A stretch of DNA of 38,934 nt from Chloroflexota bacterium (GTDB taxonomy: Bacteria; Chloroflexota; Anaerolineae; UBA4142; SHND01). Made by a program: the position numbers and the translations under genes. The notes beneath the pieces are model-generated. The model did no database searches. It saw only the letters and a program-made list of their open reading frames with translations, and had not been told where the DNA came from. Location: the NCBI GenBank assembly GCA_016209205.1, contig JACQWQ010000154.1, positions 1-38,934 on the forward strand, given 5' to 3'. Of the stretch, positions 8,831-15,879 are shown piece after piece (position 1 is the first letter of the stretch; the number at the start of each line of letters is the position of its first letter).

Positions 8831-8859
8831 TTGCGCGACGCGCGCTGTCATGCTACACT
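8831..8859 (+). promoter_or_regulatory. Extended -10 promoter before the nucleotidyltransferase-like gene
   Basis: TTGCGC (8831-8836), 17-bp spacer, TGC-TACACT (-10 at 8854-8859). The ATG at 8870 lies 10 nt after the -10 box, so the leader would be very short. Confidence 0.5.
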
Positions 8860-8869
8860 TGACTTGCTT

Positions 8870-9583
8870 ATGAGTGTGAAAATTCCCCTTGCAGTGGCAG
8901 CCATCGCGCCGGACGGCAATCTGACCGCGCGGCAACGGCGGCATTTGATGATTGAAATTGCCAAGCGACGCGTCAGGCCCGGTTCTGGGAGCGCCATTGA
9001 GTTTTTACGTCGGAGGACTGCCATGGAGAAATGGCCCGATCTGCGCGAAATTTTGCAAGGTATTCCTTGGGTCGTCGTCGGCGGTGTCGCCACGCGCGCG
9101 TATATGCCGGAGCGCAAGACGATGGACATGGACATTCTCGTTCATGCCAAAGATGGCGCGGAGGTCATGGAGCGATTGCAATCTGCCGGTTTTAAAATTG
9201 TTTCGCCGCTTGCAGTGCCCGGCTTTTTGACGCGTTCGCCCAAAGGGATTGAGTTGGACGTGATTTTTGGCAAGGGCGTATGGGTGCGCGAAGCATTAGC
9301 CAAGCCGAACGTTGATCCCGCGAATTATCCGACGATTTCGCTGCCGTATTTGGTGTTGATGAAACTCAAAGCAAATCGCGGTAAAGATGTCGGGGACATG
9401 TCCACGATGCTAGGGCTTGCTTCTCCAGAAGAGCGCAATCAAGTACGGCGCGTCGTTGCCAAGTACAGTCCCGAAGATTTGGCTGATGTCGAATCGCTGA
9501 TTTTTCTCGGCGAAAAGGAATTGGAGCTGCCGCCGCCGGAACGGCACAAAAAGAGAACGACGCGACGTAAAACGCGGGGGTGA
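8870..9583 (+). CDS. Nucleotidyltransferase-fold protein (MNT-like)
   Basis: The product is 237 aa from ATG 8870. WVVVGGVATRAYMPERKTMDMDILV carries the pol-beta nucleotidyltransferase signature: a GG loop followed by DxD, here DMD. A further Asp occurs in IELDVIF. These are the three expected metal-binding acidic positions. Many such proteins are antitoxin or abortive-infection components or unknown transferases; the substrate cannot be told. An in-frame ATG at 9023 has a much better Shine-Dalgarno (GGAGG, 9012-9016) and would give a 186-aa protein starting just before the fold, so the first 51 codons are uncertain. The C-terminus is very basic. It converges on ychF. Confidence 0.7.
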   Translation: MSVKIPLAVAAIAPDGNLTARQRRHLMIEIAKRRVRPGSGSAIEFLRRRTAMEKWPDLREILQGIPWVVVGGVATRAYMPERKTMDMDILVHAKDGAEVMERLQSAGFKIVSPLAVPGFLTRSPKGIELDVIFGKGVWVREALAKPNVDPANYPTISLPYLVLMKLKANRGKDVGDMSTMLGLASPEERNQVRRVVAKYSPEDLADVESLIFLGEKELELPPPERHKKRTTRRKTRG

Positions 9584-9584
9584 G

Positions 9585-9722
9585 ATGGCGATAGAGTGAT
9601 AGAGTGATGGAGAGATAGAGAGAGGGAGTGAAAAAAAATCACTCCCTCTCTCGCTCTCTCGCTCACTCGCTCACTCGCTCTCTCGCTCTCTCGCTCTCTC
9701 GCTCTCTCCATCTCCAATTCTC
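9585..9722. repeat. Octamer repeat with a perfect inverted repeat between convergent genes
   Basis: A gatagagt/gagagggagt array is followed by its complement, about eight copies of tctcgctc/actcgctc. At the centre, GAGAGAGGGAGTGA (9618-9631) and its exact complement (9639-9652) flank seven A residues. The hairpin could stop transcription from both sides, but the sequence is low complexity. Confidence 0.8.
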
Positions 9723-9728
9723 TCTTTC

Positions 9729-10820
9729 TCAAATTGACGAGCGAATGTGCACAATGTCGCCGTCTTGCACGACGTATTCTTTGCCTTCTAACCGCAAGAC
9801 ACCGGCAGTCTTGGCTTGGTGCATTCCGCCGCTTTGGATGAGATTGTCGTACGACACAACTTCAGCGCGCACGAATCCTTTGGCGAGATCAGTGTGAATC
9901 GTCCCCGCGGCTTCGACCGCCGTCGCGCCGACGGGAATCGTCCACGCGCGCACTTCGTCTTCGCCGACGGTAAAGAACGATTGCAAGCCGAGCAGTTGAT
10001 ACGAAAGGTGAATCACGCGCGGGAGCGACGGTTCGCTGATGCCAAACTCCGCAAGGAACATTTGCGCTTCTTCGTCCGACATTTGCGCGAGCTCCATTTC
10101 GATTTTGCCTTGCAGCGCGACAATCTGCGTTTGCTTGTGGTCGTATCGGATGGAGGCGCGTTGCTGGTCCGCGTTTTGTTCGCCGGTATTCAAAACGACG
10201 AGCGTCGGTTTGAGCGTCGTCAATGCCAGCGAACGCAAGGGTTTCAATTCCGCCGCGCTCAATTCCAAATCGCGCAGCAGCCCCCCCCCCTCTAACGTCG
10301 TTTGGAAGCGCTCCAACTGCGCTAATTCTCTTTGAAACGCTTCGCGCTCTTGCGGCGTCGCGCCGCCTTTACCCAGCGAAGTTTTCAAACGCTCGATGCG
10401 CCGCTCGACGACGCCAAGATCGGAAAGAATCAATTCGGTGTCGAGCATTTCGAGATCGCGCGCGGGACTGATGCTGCCTTCGAGGTGCGGCACGTTGTCA
10501 TTCTCGAACACACGAACGACGTGAACCAGCGCGTCGTTCTGCACGATTTGGTTCAGCAAGTTGCCGTCCATCCCGCCTTTTTCGCCGATGCCGCGCGCCA
10601 GCCCCGCAATGTCGTTGTAGATCACTTGCGCGTAAATGGTTTTGCGCGGATTGAACATTTTCGTGAGAACGTCAATGCGCGTGTCCGGCACTTGCACGCT
10701 GGCGGTATGAACTTGAAGTTTGCCTGACGCGAAATTTGCGACGTCGGCGTGACCGCGCGTGAGCGCGTTAAAGATGGTGGTTTTACCTGAGAGAGGGAGT
10801 CCGATGATTCCGATTTGCAT
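9729..10820 (-). CDS. ychF: YchF/Obg-family P-loop nucleotidase
   Basis: YchF is a conserved ribosome-associated TRAFAC NTPase that usually prefers ATP. The 363-aa length is typical. The P-loop is GLPLSGKTT (residues 7-15), switch/DxxG is DIAGLARG (near 70), and the coiled-coil helical insertion lies about 125-195. The C-terminal TGS/DUF933 domain ends in the family motif (KEYVVQDGDIVHIR). The nucleotide-specificity motif reads NTGE where other members have NxxE. A ten-C run at 10281-10290 encodes a Gly-rich turn in the helical region. An extended -10 (TGC-TATAAT) lies 7 nt before the ATG, so its mRNA should be leaderless. It follows folC. Confidence 0.9.
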   Translation of the reverse strand: MQIGIIGLPLSGKTTIFNALTRGHADVANFASGKLQVHTASVQVPDTRIDVLTKMFNPRKTIYAQVIYNDIAGLARGIGEKGGMDGNLLNQIVQNDALVHVVRVFENDNVPHLEGSISPARDLEMLDTELILSDLGVVERRIERLKTSLGKGGATPQEREAFQRELAQLERFQTTLEGGGLLRDLELSAAELKPLRSLALTTLKPTLVVLNTGEQNADQQRASIRYDHKQTQIVALQGKIEMELAQMSDEEAQMFLAEFGISEPSLPRVIHLSYQLLGLQSFFTVGEDEVRAWTIPVGATAVEAAGTIHTDLAKGFVRAEVVSYDNLIQSGGMHQAKTAGVLRLEGKEYVVQDGDIVHIRSSI

Positions 10821-10827
10821 GGGAAAG

Positions 10828-10836
10828 ATTATAGCA
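10828..10836 (-). promoter_or_regulatory. Extended -10 box of leaderless ychF
   Basis: TGC-TATAAT on the minus strand (-10 hexamer 10828-10833), 7 nt before the ychF ATG. Confidence 0.6.
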
Positions 10837-10842
10837 TCTGGC

Positions 10843-10903
10843 AGACCCCAAGGGTTGTAATGAGTTCATGGATCGAGAAAGTCTGTAAAAACCCTTGGGG
10901 TCT
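10843..10903. repeat. 14-bp perfect inverted repeat upstream of ychF
   Basis: AGACCCCAAGGGTT (10843-10856) and its exact complement (10890-10903) are separated by 33 nt. The element sits between the folC stop codon and the ychF -10 box. It could be a hairpin in folC mRNA or a DNA site overlapping the ychF -35 region. Confidence 0.75.
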
Positions 10904-10906
10904 TGG

Positions 10907-12265
10907 CTATCCGTCGTTTGGAATGTCAAAGAAATGGGCGCGGGCTTCGGCGACGATGAACAGCGAGCCAGTCACGCAAACCATGTCGCCGGGGGCGATG
11001 TGCTCGAGCGTCAAATCAATTGCCTCTGCGATGTTTGGCGCGGTGCGCGTTTCGCGCGCGTACGGCGCGGCGAGGCAGACGAGCGTATCGAGCGACGCCG
11101 CGCGGCGGCTCTGGGCTTGGGTCAAGGTGAGGGATGCCGCGCGCGGCGCGATGGCTTGGAGCATTCCGGCAATGTCTTTGTCGGTGGACGCGGCAAAAAT
11201 AAAATGCACCGTGGCGCCGGGGAAAACTTCGTCGAGTGTGCGCACCACTTGCGCGGCGGATGCGGCATTGTGCGCGCCATCCGCGACCAGATACCCTTGC
11301 GGCGCGTGGGGGTCCGGCGTATCGGATTCGGCTTGGAGGTAGGCGAGAATTTCAAAGCGTCCGGGCCAGTCAACGGCGGCGACGCCTTGTTGCAGCGAGC
11401 CAAGCGAAATGCGCCAATTGCGCCCGTGCAGCACGTCCATTGTCGCCAGCGCAGTCGTCAGATTGATACGTTGATGCGGACCGACCAGCGGAAGGGTGAA
11501 CGTTTGCCAACGCGCGTTTTTGAAAAAACGAATGCGCACGGTTTGTCGTTCGGGCGTCGTCTCGACCAACTGCCAGCGCCAATCCTTTTCGACATTAATA
11601 ATACGCGCATGTAATTTATTGGCTTTGCGCTGTACTTCGCCGAGGATGGGCAATTCTTGTGGGGCGATGACCACGGGAACGTTCGGCTTGATGATCCCCG
11701 CCTTTTCGCGCGCGATTTTCAGGAGGGTGCTGCCCAGCACGTCGGTGTGGTCGTACGAAATCGGCGTAATGACCGAAACGCGCGGGGTCAAAACATTGGT
11801 GCTGTCCAACCGCCCGCCAAGTCCGACTTCGACGATTGCCATTTCGATGTTGCACTCGGCAAAATAGAGGAACGCGAGTGCGGTGACCCATTCGAAATAC
11901 GTCGCGTTGGGAAACTCTGTTGCCAGCGCGCACAATTTTTTTGTGCAAGCAATCAGATCGTCCTTCGGAATCGGCGCATTGTTGATGCGGACGCGTTCCC
12001 GAAACGAATGCAAATGTGGCGATGTATAAAGTCCGGTGCGATAACCGCCTGTGCGAAACATACTCTCGAGCAGCGCGGCGGTAGAACCTTTACCTTTCGT
12101 TCCGGCAATATGGACGGCGGGAAATTTGGTGTGCGGATTGTCGAGCCGCGCCAGAATTTGCTCCATGCGCGCAAGTTTGTAGGGTTCTTGGGTACGCGGT
12201 GGGTGTGGATCAAAGCGCGCAAAGGAATAATACCACTGCACCGCTTCGGTGTAGGTTAGCGTCAC
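10907..12265 (-). CDS. folC: Bifunctional folylpolyglutamate/dihydrofolate synthase
   Basis: FolC ligates glutamate to dihydropteroate or tetrahydrofolate with ATP, a cytoplasmic Mur-ligase-family enzyme. The 452-aa protein has the ATP-binding P-loop AGTKGKGSTAALLE (near residues 54-67), TSPHLHSFRERVRIN, VEVGLGGRLDSTN, and the carbamylated-Lys region AREKAGIIKP. The C-terminal domain contains VADGAHNAASA. The start is GTG at 12265. An extended -10 TGC-TAAAAT (12272-12280) lies only 6 nt upstream and no Shine-Dalgarno is present, again implying a leaderless mRNA. It is divergent from the DUF1385 gene. Confidence 0.93.
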   Translation of the reverse strand: MTLTYTEAVQWYYSFARFDPHPPRTQEPYKLARMEQILARLDNPHTKFPAVHIAGTKGKGSTAALLESMFRTGGYRTGLYTSPHLHSFRERVRINNAPIPKDDLIACTKKLCALATEFPNATYFEWVTALAFLYFAECNIEMAIVEVGLGGRLDSTNVLTPRVSVITPISYDHTDVLGSTLLKIAREKAGIIKPNVPVVIAPQELPILGEVQRKANKLHARIINVEKDWRWQLVETTPERQTVRIRFFKNARWQTFTLPLVGPHQRINLTTALATMDVLHGRNWRISLGSLQQGVAAVDWPGRFEILAYLQAESDTPDPHAPQGYLVADGAHNAASAAQVVRTLDEVFPGATVHFIFAASTDKDIAGMLQAIAPRAASLTLTQAQSRRAASLDTLVCLAAPYARETRTAPNIAEAIDLTLEHIAPGDMVCVTGSLFIVAEARAHFFDIPNDG

Positions 12266-12271
12266 GGTGCT

Positions 12272-12280
12272 ATTTTAGCA
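12272..12280 (-). promoter_or_regulatory. Extended -10 box of leaderless folC
   Basis: TGC-TAAAAT on the minus strand, six bases before the GTG start at 12265. Confidence 0.5.
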
Positions 12281-12305
12281 TTGATGCCGCAGAATGCGTA
12301 CTGTG

Positions 12306-12333
12306 TTGACGCGCCGCGAATTCGGATTAGAAT
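12306..12333 (+). promoter_or_regulatory. Promoter of the DUF1385 gene
   Basis: TTGACG (12306-12311), 16-bp spacer, TAGAAT (12328-12333), giving a start near 12340. Confidence 0.6.
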
Positions 12334-12377
12334 CAGCGTCATTGTAGAAAATTGACACGTTCGTTTGGGGAGGCATT

Positions 12378-13409
12378 TTGACGGAACCAAAGATTTTGTA
12401 CGGTGGGCAAGCGGTCATCGAAGGCGTGATGATGCGCGGGCGCAATTTTGTGTCGTGCGCGGTGCGGCGCGAGACCGGTGAAATCATTTTGAAAAGCGAA
12501 TCCATACCGAAAGGCGTCTATGCGGGCGTGTGGAGCAAAACGCCCTTTTTACGCGCGCTGCCGTTGTTGTGGGATACACTCGTGCTCGGCACGCGCATGT
12601 TGATGTGGGCGGCGAATGTGCAAATGAAGGACGAGATGGGGAAAGAGAGGGCAAAGAAGGGGAAGGAGGGAAAGGAAGGAATTAAGGGAACTGACGGAAC
12701 TCGAGAGGAATCCGAAATCCGAAATCTGAAATCTCAAATCTCAAGCATGTCCCGAACGAATGTGAAGGATCAGAAATCCGAAGACGGTTTGTCCCAGAAC
12801 GCGATTTTTGGCTCGCTCGCGCTCTCGCTCGGTTTGGGGCTTGCCATCTTTTTCGCGCTGCCGGTCCTGGTCGCTAATTTTCTCGGCAATTACGGCGTGA
12901 CGCCGTTTTGGAACAATATCGCCGAAGGGGTGATTCGACTCGCGTTGTTTCTCGCGTATTTGATCGCCATCGGGCGCATCCCCGAAATCCAACGCGTGTT
13001 CATGTATCACGGCGCGGAGCACAAAACCATCGCGGCGTACGAAGCAAGCGCACAATTGGTTCCGGCAGAGGTGCAAAAATTCAGCAAAGAACATCCGCGC
13101 TGCGGCACTGGCTTTTTGTTGACCGTCGTCGTCATCTCGATCATTTTTTTTGTCGTGCTCGGCGATTTGTCGCTGGGCCTGCGCCTCGTGTCACGGATCG
13201 TGTTGATTCCCTTTGTTGCGGCGGTGAGCTATGAACTGATCCGGTTCGCGTCACAGCACCGCCGCATTTTCTTGTTTGACTGGTTCATCGTGCGCCCGTC
13301 GCTCGCACTCCAAGCCCTGACGACGCGTCAGCCGACGGATGACATGATCGAAGTCGCGGTCGCGGCGTTTCAGGATGTGCGGGGGAAGGAAGTGGGCAGT
13401 AATCAGTGA
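12378..13409 (+). CDS. DUF1385 (YqhQ-like) membrane protein
   Basis: A 343-aa integral membrane protein of the DUF1385 family. ILYGGQAVIEGVMMRG at the N-terminus, YHGAEHKTIAAYE in the middle and HPRCGTGFLLTVV are strongly conserved family motifs with His, Cys and Glu positions that could bind metal. At least four hydrophobic helices are seen. The start is a TTG at 12378 supported by GGGGAGG (12367-12373). Residues about 84-138 are a charged, low-complexity insertion made of KGKEG repeats and an aaatccg heptamer array (12711-12746). The stop codon TGA lies inside the following gatcagt heptamer array. Function is unknown. Confidence 0.85.
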   Translation: MTEPKILYGGQAVIEGVMMRGRNFVSCAVRRETGEIILKSESIPKGVYAGVWSKTPFLRALPLLWDTLVLGTRMLMWAANVQMKDEMGKERAKKGKEGKEGIKGTDGTREESEIRNLKSQISSMSRTNVKDQKSEDGLSQNAIFGSLALSLGLGLAIFFALPVLVANFLGNYGVTPFWNNIAEGVIRLALFLAYLIAIGRIPEIQRVFMYHGAEHKTIAAYEASAQLVPAEVQKFSKEHPRCGTGFLLTVVVISIIFFVVLGDLSLGLRLVSRIVLIPFVAAVSYELIRFASQHRRIFLFDWFIVRPSLALQALTTRQPTDDMIEVAVAAFQDVRGKEVGSNQ

Positions 13410-13541
13410 TCAGTGATCAGTGATCAGTAATCAGTGATCAGTAATCAGTGATCAGTAATCAGTGATCAGTCATCAGTCATCAGTCATCAGTGCGCGATTC
13501 GGGATTTGAAAATCAGAAATCAGAAATCAGAAATCAGAAAT
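13395..13541. repeat. Heptamer arrays gatcagt/aatcagt and aaatcag
   Basis: About 13 copies of gatcagt/aatcagt/catcagt run from the DUF1385 stop to about 13490. Then four copies of aaatcag (13508-13541) end just before the ATG of the next gene. That ATG lacks a Shine-Dalgarno site. Confidence 0.9.
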
Positions 13542-13546
13542 AAAAA

Positions 13547-14251
13547 ATGTTCATTGACCTGTCGCACGAATTTTATGATGGGATGCCGGGCTTTCGGTAC
13601 AAGAATGACGACGGCACGACGACACAGTTTCGCGTCGAAATCCATCCGTTTCTCACGCACGCCCAGACGCGCCCGCGCTATCAGGGTCAAGCGGAATTTG
13701 AAATCACGGAAATGAAATTTCACACTTCGATGGGCACGTACCTCGACGCGCCGTATCATCGCTTTCGTGAAAAAAGAGCGATTGGAGATTTGAGACTGGA
13801 GGAGGTTATCCTCGACGGAATTGTGATTGATGCGCGAGATTGTGCAGCGCGGGAGGCGTGGGGCGTGCGGAACACACGAGGTGTAGGGAACGCTCGCCGC
13901 AGCGTTCCTCTCGATGTGCGCGGCAAAGCAGTCCTCTTTAATTTTGGCTGGGACAAATTTTGGGAAACGCCGCAGTATGACGCGTATCCGTTTCTCGCGC
14001 GGGAGGTCATTGACGCGTTAATCGAACGCGGCGCGAAATTGGTTGGCGTGGATACGTTGAACATAGACGACACGCGCGACCCCGAGCGTCCCGCGCACAC
14101 GCGCCTTTTGCAGAACGATATTTTGATCGTCGAAAATTTGTGCAATCTCGACGCGCTGTCACTGCACGGGAAACCTTTCCAGTTTTTCGCCGTCCCCCTC
14201 AAAGCGCGCGGCGCGGCGGCGATGCCGGTGCGCGCGTTCGCCCTGACTTGA
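13547..14251 (+). CDS. Cyclase/kynurenine formamidase-like metal hydrolase
   Basis: A 234-aa member of the cyclase family (PF04199 type), metal-dependent amidohydrolases that include bacterial arylformamidases. IDLSHEFYDGMPG starts the protein and HTSMGTYLDAPYHR (near residues 61-74) supplies the metal-binding His/Asp cluster. GAKLVGVDTLNIDD matches the family's C-terminal half. Residues near 110-122 ([10 protein letters not shown]) come from a palindromic repeat shared with aceA and pcrA and sit in a surface linker. The substrate is unknown. It lies upstream of the ArsR/methyltransferase pair but has no shared operator. Confidence 0.85.
   Translation: MFIDLSHEFYDGMPGFRYKNDDGTTTQFRVEIHPFLTHAQTRPRYQGQAEFEITEMKFHTSMGTYLDAPYHRFREKRAIGDLRLEEVILDGIVIDARDCAAREAWGVRNTRGVGNARRSVPLDVRGKAVLFNFGWDKFWETPQYDAYPFLAREVIDALIERGAKLVGVDTLNIDDTRDPERPAHTRLLQNDILIVENLCNLDALSLHGKPFQFFAVPLKARGAAAMPVRAFALT
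13888..13907. repeat. Palindromic element inserted in the cyclase gene
   Basis: GAACGCT-CGCCGC-AGCGTTC, a perfect 7-bp stem hairpin preceded by GTAGG. Translated in frame as VGNARRSVP. Confidence 0.85.
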
Positions 14252-14278
14252 CGCCCCAGCGCGTGTGTGATATAAACA

Positions 14279-14296
14279 TATCGGTAAATACCGATA
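14279..14296. promoter_or_regulatory. Palindromic operator upstream of the ArsR gene
   Basis: TATCGGTA-AA-TACCGATA, perfect 8-bp arms, ends 10 nt before the arsR-type ATG. The same palindrome recurs at 14685-14702. It very likely binds the adjacent ArsR dimer, giving autorepression (inference). Confidence 0.8.
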
Positions 14297-14306
14297 CGTA
14301 AGCGCG

Positions 14307-14603
14307 ATGGCTAAACTCGTTTTTTCCCCGGAACTCGTTACGGGCGTCAAGGCGCTCGCCAGCGAATCGCGCATCCAGATTTTGTTGCTGTTCGTGGACG
14401 GGCAGGCGCGGACGGTCAATGAAATCGCGGACGCGGTCGCTTTGGGGCAGTCTACCGTTTCGGAGCATTTGGCGTTAATGAAACACGCGGGGCTGCTGCT
14501 TGCCGAGCGGCAAGGCAAAGAAGTGTATTACCGCCCCGATACGGTGTATTTGACGAAATTTTTGGATCGGTTGAGCAGTACGCTCAAAAAGTGCTGTAAA
14601 TAA
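14307..14603 (+). CDS. ArsR-family winged-helix transcriptional repressor
   Basis: A 98-aa ArsR/SmtB-type regulator. ALASESRIQILLLF begins the fold and the recognition helix is LGQSTVSEHLALMKHAGLL (about residues 48-66), followed by the beta wing RQGKEVYYRP. The usual alpha-3 metal motif ELCVC is absent, but the protein ends in KKCCK, a possible thiol or metal sensor. Identical 18-bp palindromes precede both this gene and the next methyltransferase gene, so it likely represses both. Confidence 0.88.
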   Translation: MAKLVFSPELVTGVKALASESRIQILLLFVDGQARTVNEIADAVALGQSTVSEHLALMKHAGLLLAERQGKEVYYRPDTVYLTKFLDRLSSTLKKCCK

Positions 14604-14676
14604 TTGCCCCAACCCGTTTTCGCGCAAGCGCAGCAAAGGTAACGGGTTGGGGGCAAGCGCAAACAAAAAATTTTTT
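14604..14676 (+). terminator. Hairpin between the ArsR gene and the methyltransferase gene
   Basis: TTGCCCCAACCCGTT (14604-14618) pairs with AACGGGTTGGGGGCAA (14641-14656) directly after the stop codon. A T-run at 14671-14676 follows after about 15 nt, so it is an imperfect terminator candidate that may separate the two transcription units. Confidence 0.5.
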
Positions 14677-14684
14677 CGCCGACA

Positions 14685-14702
14685 TATCGGTATTTACCGA
14701 TA
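14685..14702. promoter_or_regulatory. Second copy of the palindromic operator, upstream of the methyltransferase
   Basis: TATCGGTA-TT-TACCGATA, identical arms to 14279-14296, with additional flanking CGAC/GTCG symmetry (14681-14707). It ends 24 nt before the methyltransferase ATG. Confidence 0.8.
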
Positions 14703-14726
14703 CGTCGGCGCAGACGAGGAGAGAAA

Positions 14727-15377
14727 ATGACCATGCTGGCATCGAAACTCGACAGGAACGAGGTCGTGCAGGTGTACACAGGCAAGGCAGCCGTGTATGA
14801 CATATGGGGCACGCGGACCGAAGCGCGGGCGCGGGAACGCGCGTTGGAACGCGCCCAGCTTCGCGACGGCGAAGCGGTTCTCGAAGTCGCCGTGGGCACG
14901 GGGCTGATGTTTGAAAAAATCGTCGCCGCGAATCCTGCGGGGCGCAATGTAGGGATTGATTTGACGCCCGCGATGTTGGAACGGGCGCAAGCGCGCATGA
15001 CGCGCACCGCCGCGAAAAATTACGAATTGCGCGTGGGCGACGCGTATCGCCTGGATTTTCCCGGCGCGCAGTTTGATTTGCTCGTGAACAATTACATGTT
15101 TGATTTATTGCCCGAAGCGGATTTCCCGCGCGTGCTTCAAGAGTTTCGCCGCGTGTTGAAACCCAGCGGGCGCTTGGTGCTCATCAACATGACGCGCCCC
15201 GCGCACTGGTACGACGGGTTTTGGGAATGGGTCTATCGCGTGTCGCCCACGACGCTGGCAGGTTGTCGCGGCGTCGTCTTGAGCGACGCCCTGCGCGCGA
15301 ATGGTTTTCAAAATCTCCAACGCGAATACGTGAGCCAACTCGGTTTTCCGTCCGAGATTATTACTGCGCGGGTGTGA
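14727..15377 (+). CDS. Class I SAM-dependent methyltransferase
   Basis: A 216-aa soluble Rossmann-fold methyltransferase. Motif I is VLEVAVGTGLMFEKI (about residues 51-65), motif II/III region GIDLTPAMLERAQARM, and the motif IV region is FDLLVNNYMFDLLPEADF. The C-terminal half, LKPSGRLVLINMT, is UbiE/PmtA-like. The substrate is not evident; small-molecule, lipid and arsenic methyltransferases share this layout. GAGGAG (14716-14721) precedes the ATG. The ArsR-type palindrome at 14685-14702 indicates control by the neighbouring repressor. Confidence 0.85.
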   Translation: MTMLASKLDRNEVVQVYTGKAAVYDIWGTRTEARARERALERAQLRDGEAVLEVAVGTGLMFEKIVAANPAGRNVGIDLTPAMLERAQARMTRTAAKNYELRVGDAYRLDFPGAQFDLLVNNYMFDLLPEADFPRVLQEFRRVLKPSGRLVLINMTRPAHWYDGFWEWVYRVSPTTLAGCRGVVLSDALRANGFQNLQREYVSQLGFPSEIITARV

Positions 15378-15447
15378 CGTTTTATCCGGTTTGGCAGGTC
15401 CGCGTGAGGCGCGGAAACGAGCTCGGATTCGCGATTTGAGCGAGTGC

Positions 15448-15475
15448 TTGACACGCTTATGCGCCAAGATATAAT
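15448..15475 (+). promoter_or_regulatory. Near-consensus promoter of the small ORF pair
   Basis: TTGACA (15448-15453), 16-bp spacer, TATAAT (15470-15475): both hexamers are perfect consensus. Predicted start near 15482. Confidence 0.75.
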
Positions 15476-15530
15476 TGTCGCAGTCTGTGGAAATACCAAT
15501 GCTCCCCATTTGTCAACAGGAGTCAAAATC

Positions 15531-15743
15531 ATGTATACGCTCGAAATCCGAATCGAGAACATTGCAACGCTTGAACAAGCTAACACGCTGCAAGAAATAA
15601 TCGTCGGGCTGGCTGAACTTGTCGGTGGGATGGCTAGCGGGGGTGTCGGAGAAGCGGTCCCGTGGAATGTAGAACGCGCGGCGATTCTTGAAGCGGTGGA
15701 CATCGTTGACGAACAAGAAGCCATCCATGAACAAGCCGCATGA
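15531..15743 (+). CDS. Hypothetical small protein (70 aa)
   Basis: Not recognised. The ATG at 15531 is preceded by AACAGGAGTC, a good Shine-Dalgarno, and the perfect-consensus promoter at 15448-15475. The acidic product has a YTLEIRIENIATLEQ start, a Gly-rich centre (GGMASGGVGEAV) and a Glu/Ala/Ile-rich C-terminus likely to be helical. Its 3' end overlaps the next small ORF by 17 nt, so the two are co-expressed. Confidence 0.65.
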   Translation: MYTLEIRIENIATLEQANTLQEIIVGLAELVGGMASGGVGEAVPWNVERAAILEAVDIVDEQEAIHEQAA

Positions 15744-15867
15744 CGAACTCAAACGAGCCCGCACAGCAGAAGAGCTCAAAGCGGTTGTAAAGAAAATGGG
15801 CTGGACAATCGAAACTGTTACCGTAACTTGCAGTGAGCAAGAAAACCCCTCAAGGCGTGGCCCTTGA
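15727..15867 (+). CDS. Hypothetical small protein (46 aa)
   Basis: Not recognised. A basic peptide with a helical KRARTAEELKAVVKKMGW segment, starting inside the end of the preceding small ORF. The last codons lie within the terminator hairpin (15842-15875), and the stop overlaps the end of the convergent RNA ligase gene. Tight overlap with a 70-aa acidic partner resembles a two-component module, but no family is assigned. Confidence 0.5.
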   Translation: MNKPHDELKRARTAEELKAVVKKMGWTIETVTVTCSEQENPSRRGP

Positions 15868-15879
15868 GGGGTTTTCATT
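15842..15879. terminator. Bidirectional intrinsic terminator overlapping two convergent gene ends
   Basis: AAAACCCCTCAAGG (15842-15855), loop CGTGGC, then CCTTGAGGGGTTTT (15862-15875): a perfect 14-bp stem with A/T flanks. It serves both the plus-strand small ORFs and the minus-strand his/ligase operon. Because it is palindromic, both proteins read ENPSR from it. Confidence 0.92.

Noticed and set aside
13395..13490. Possible CRISPR array in the gatcagt repeats
   Set aside because: Units are 7 bp and contiguous, with no unique spacers of 25-40 bp.
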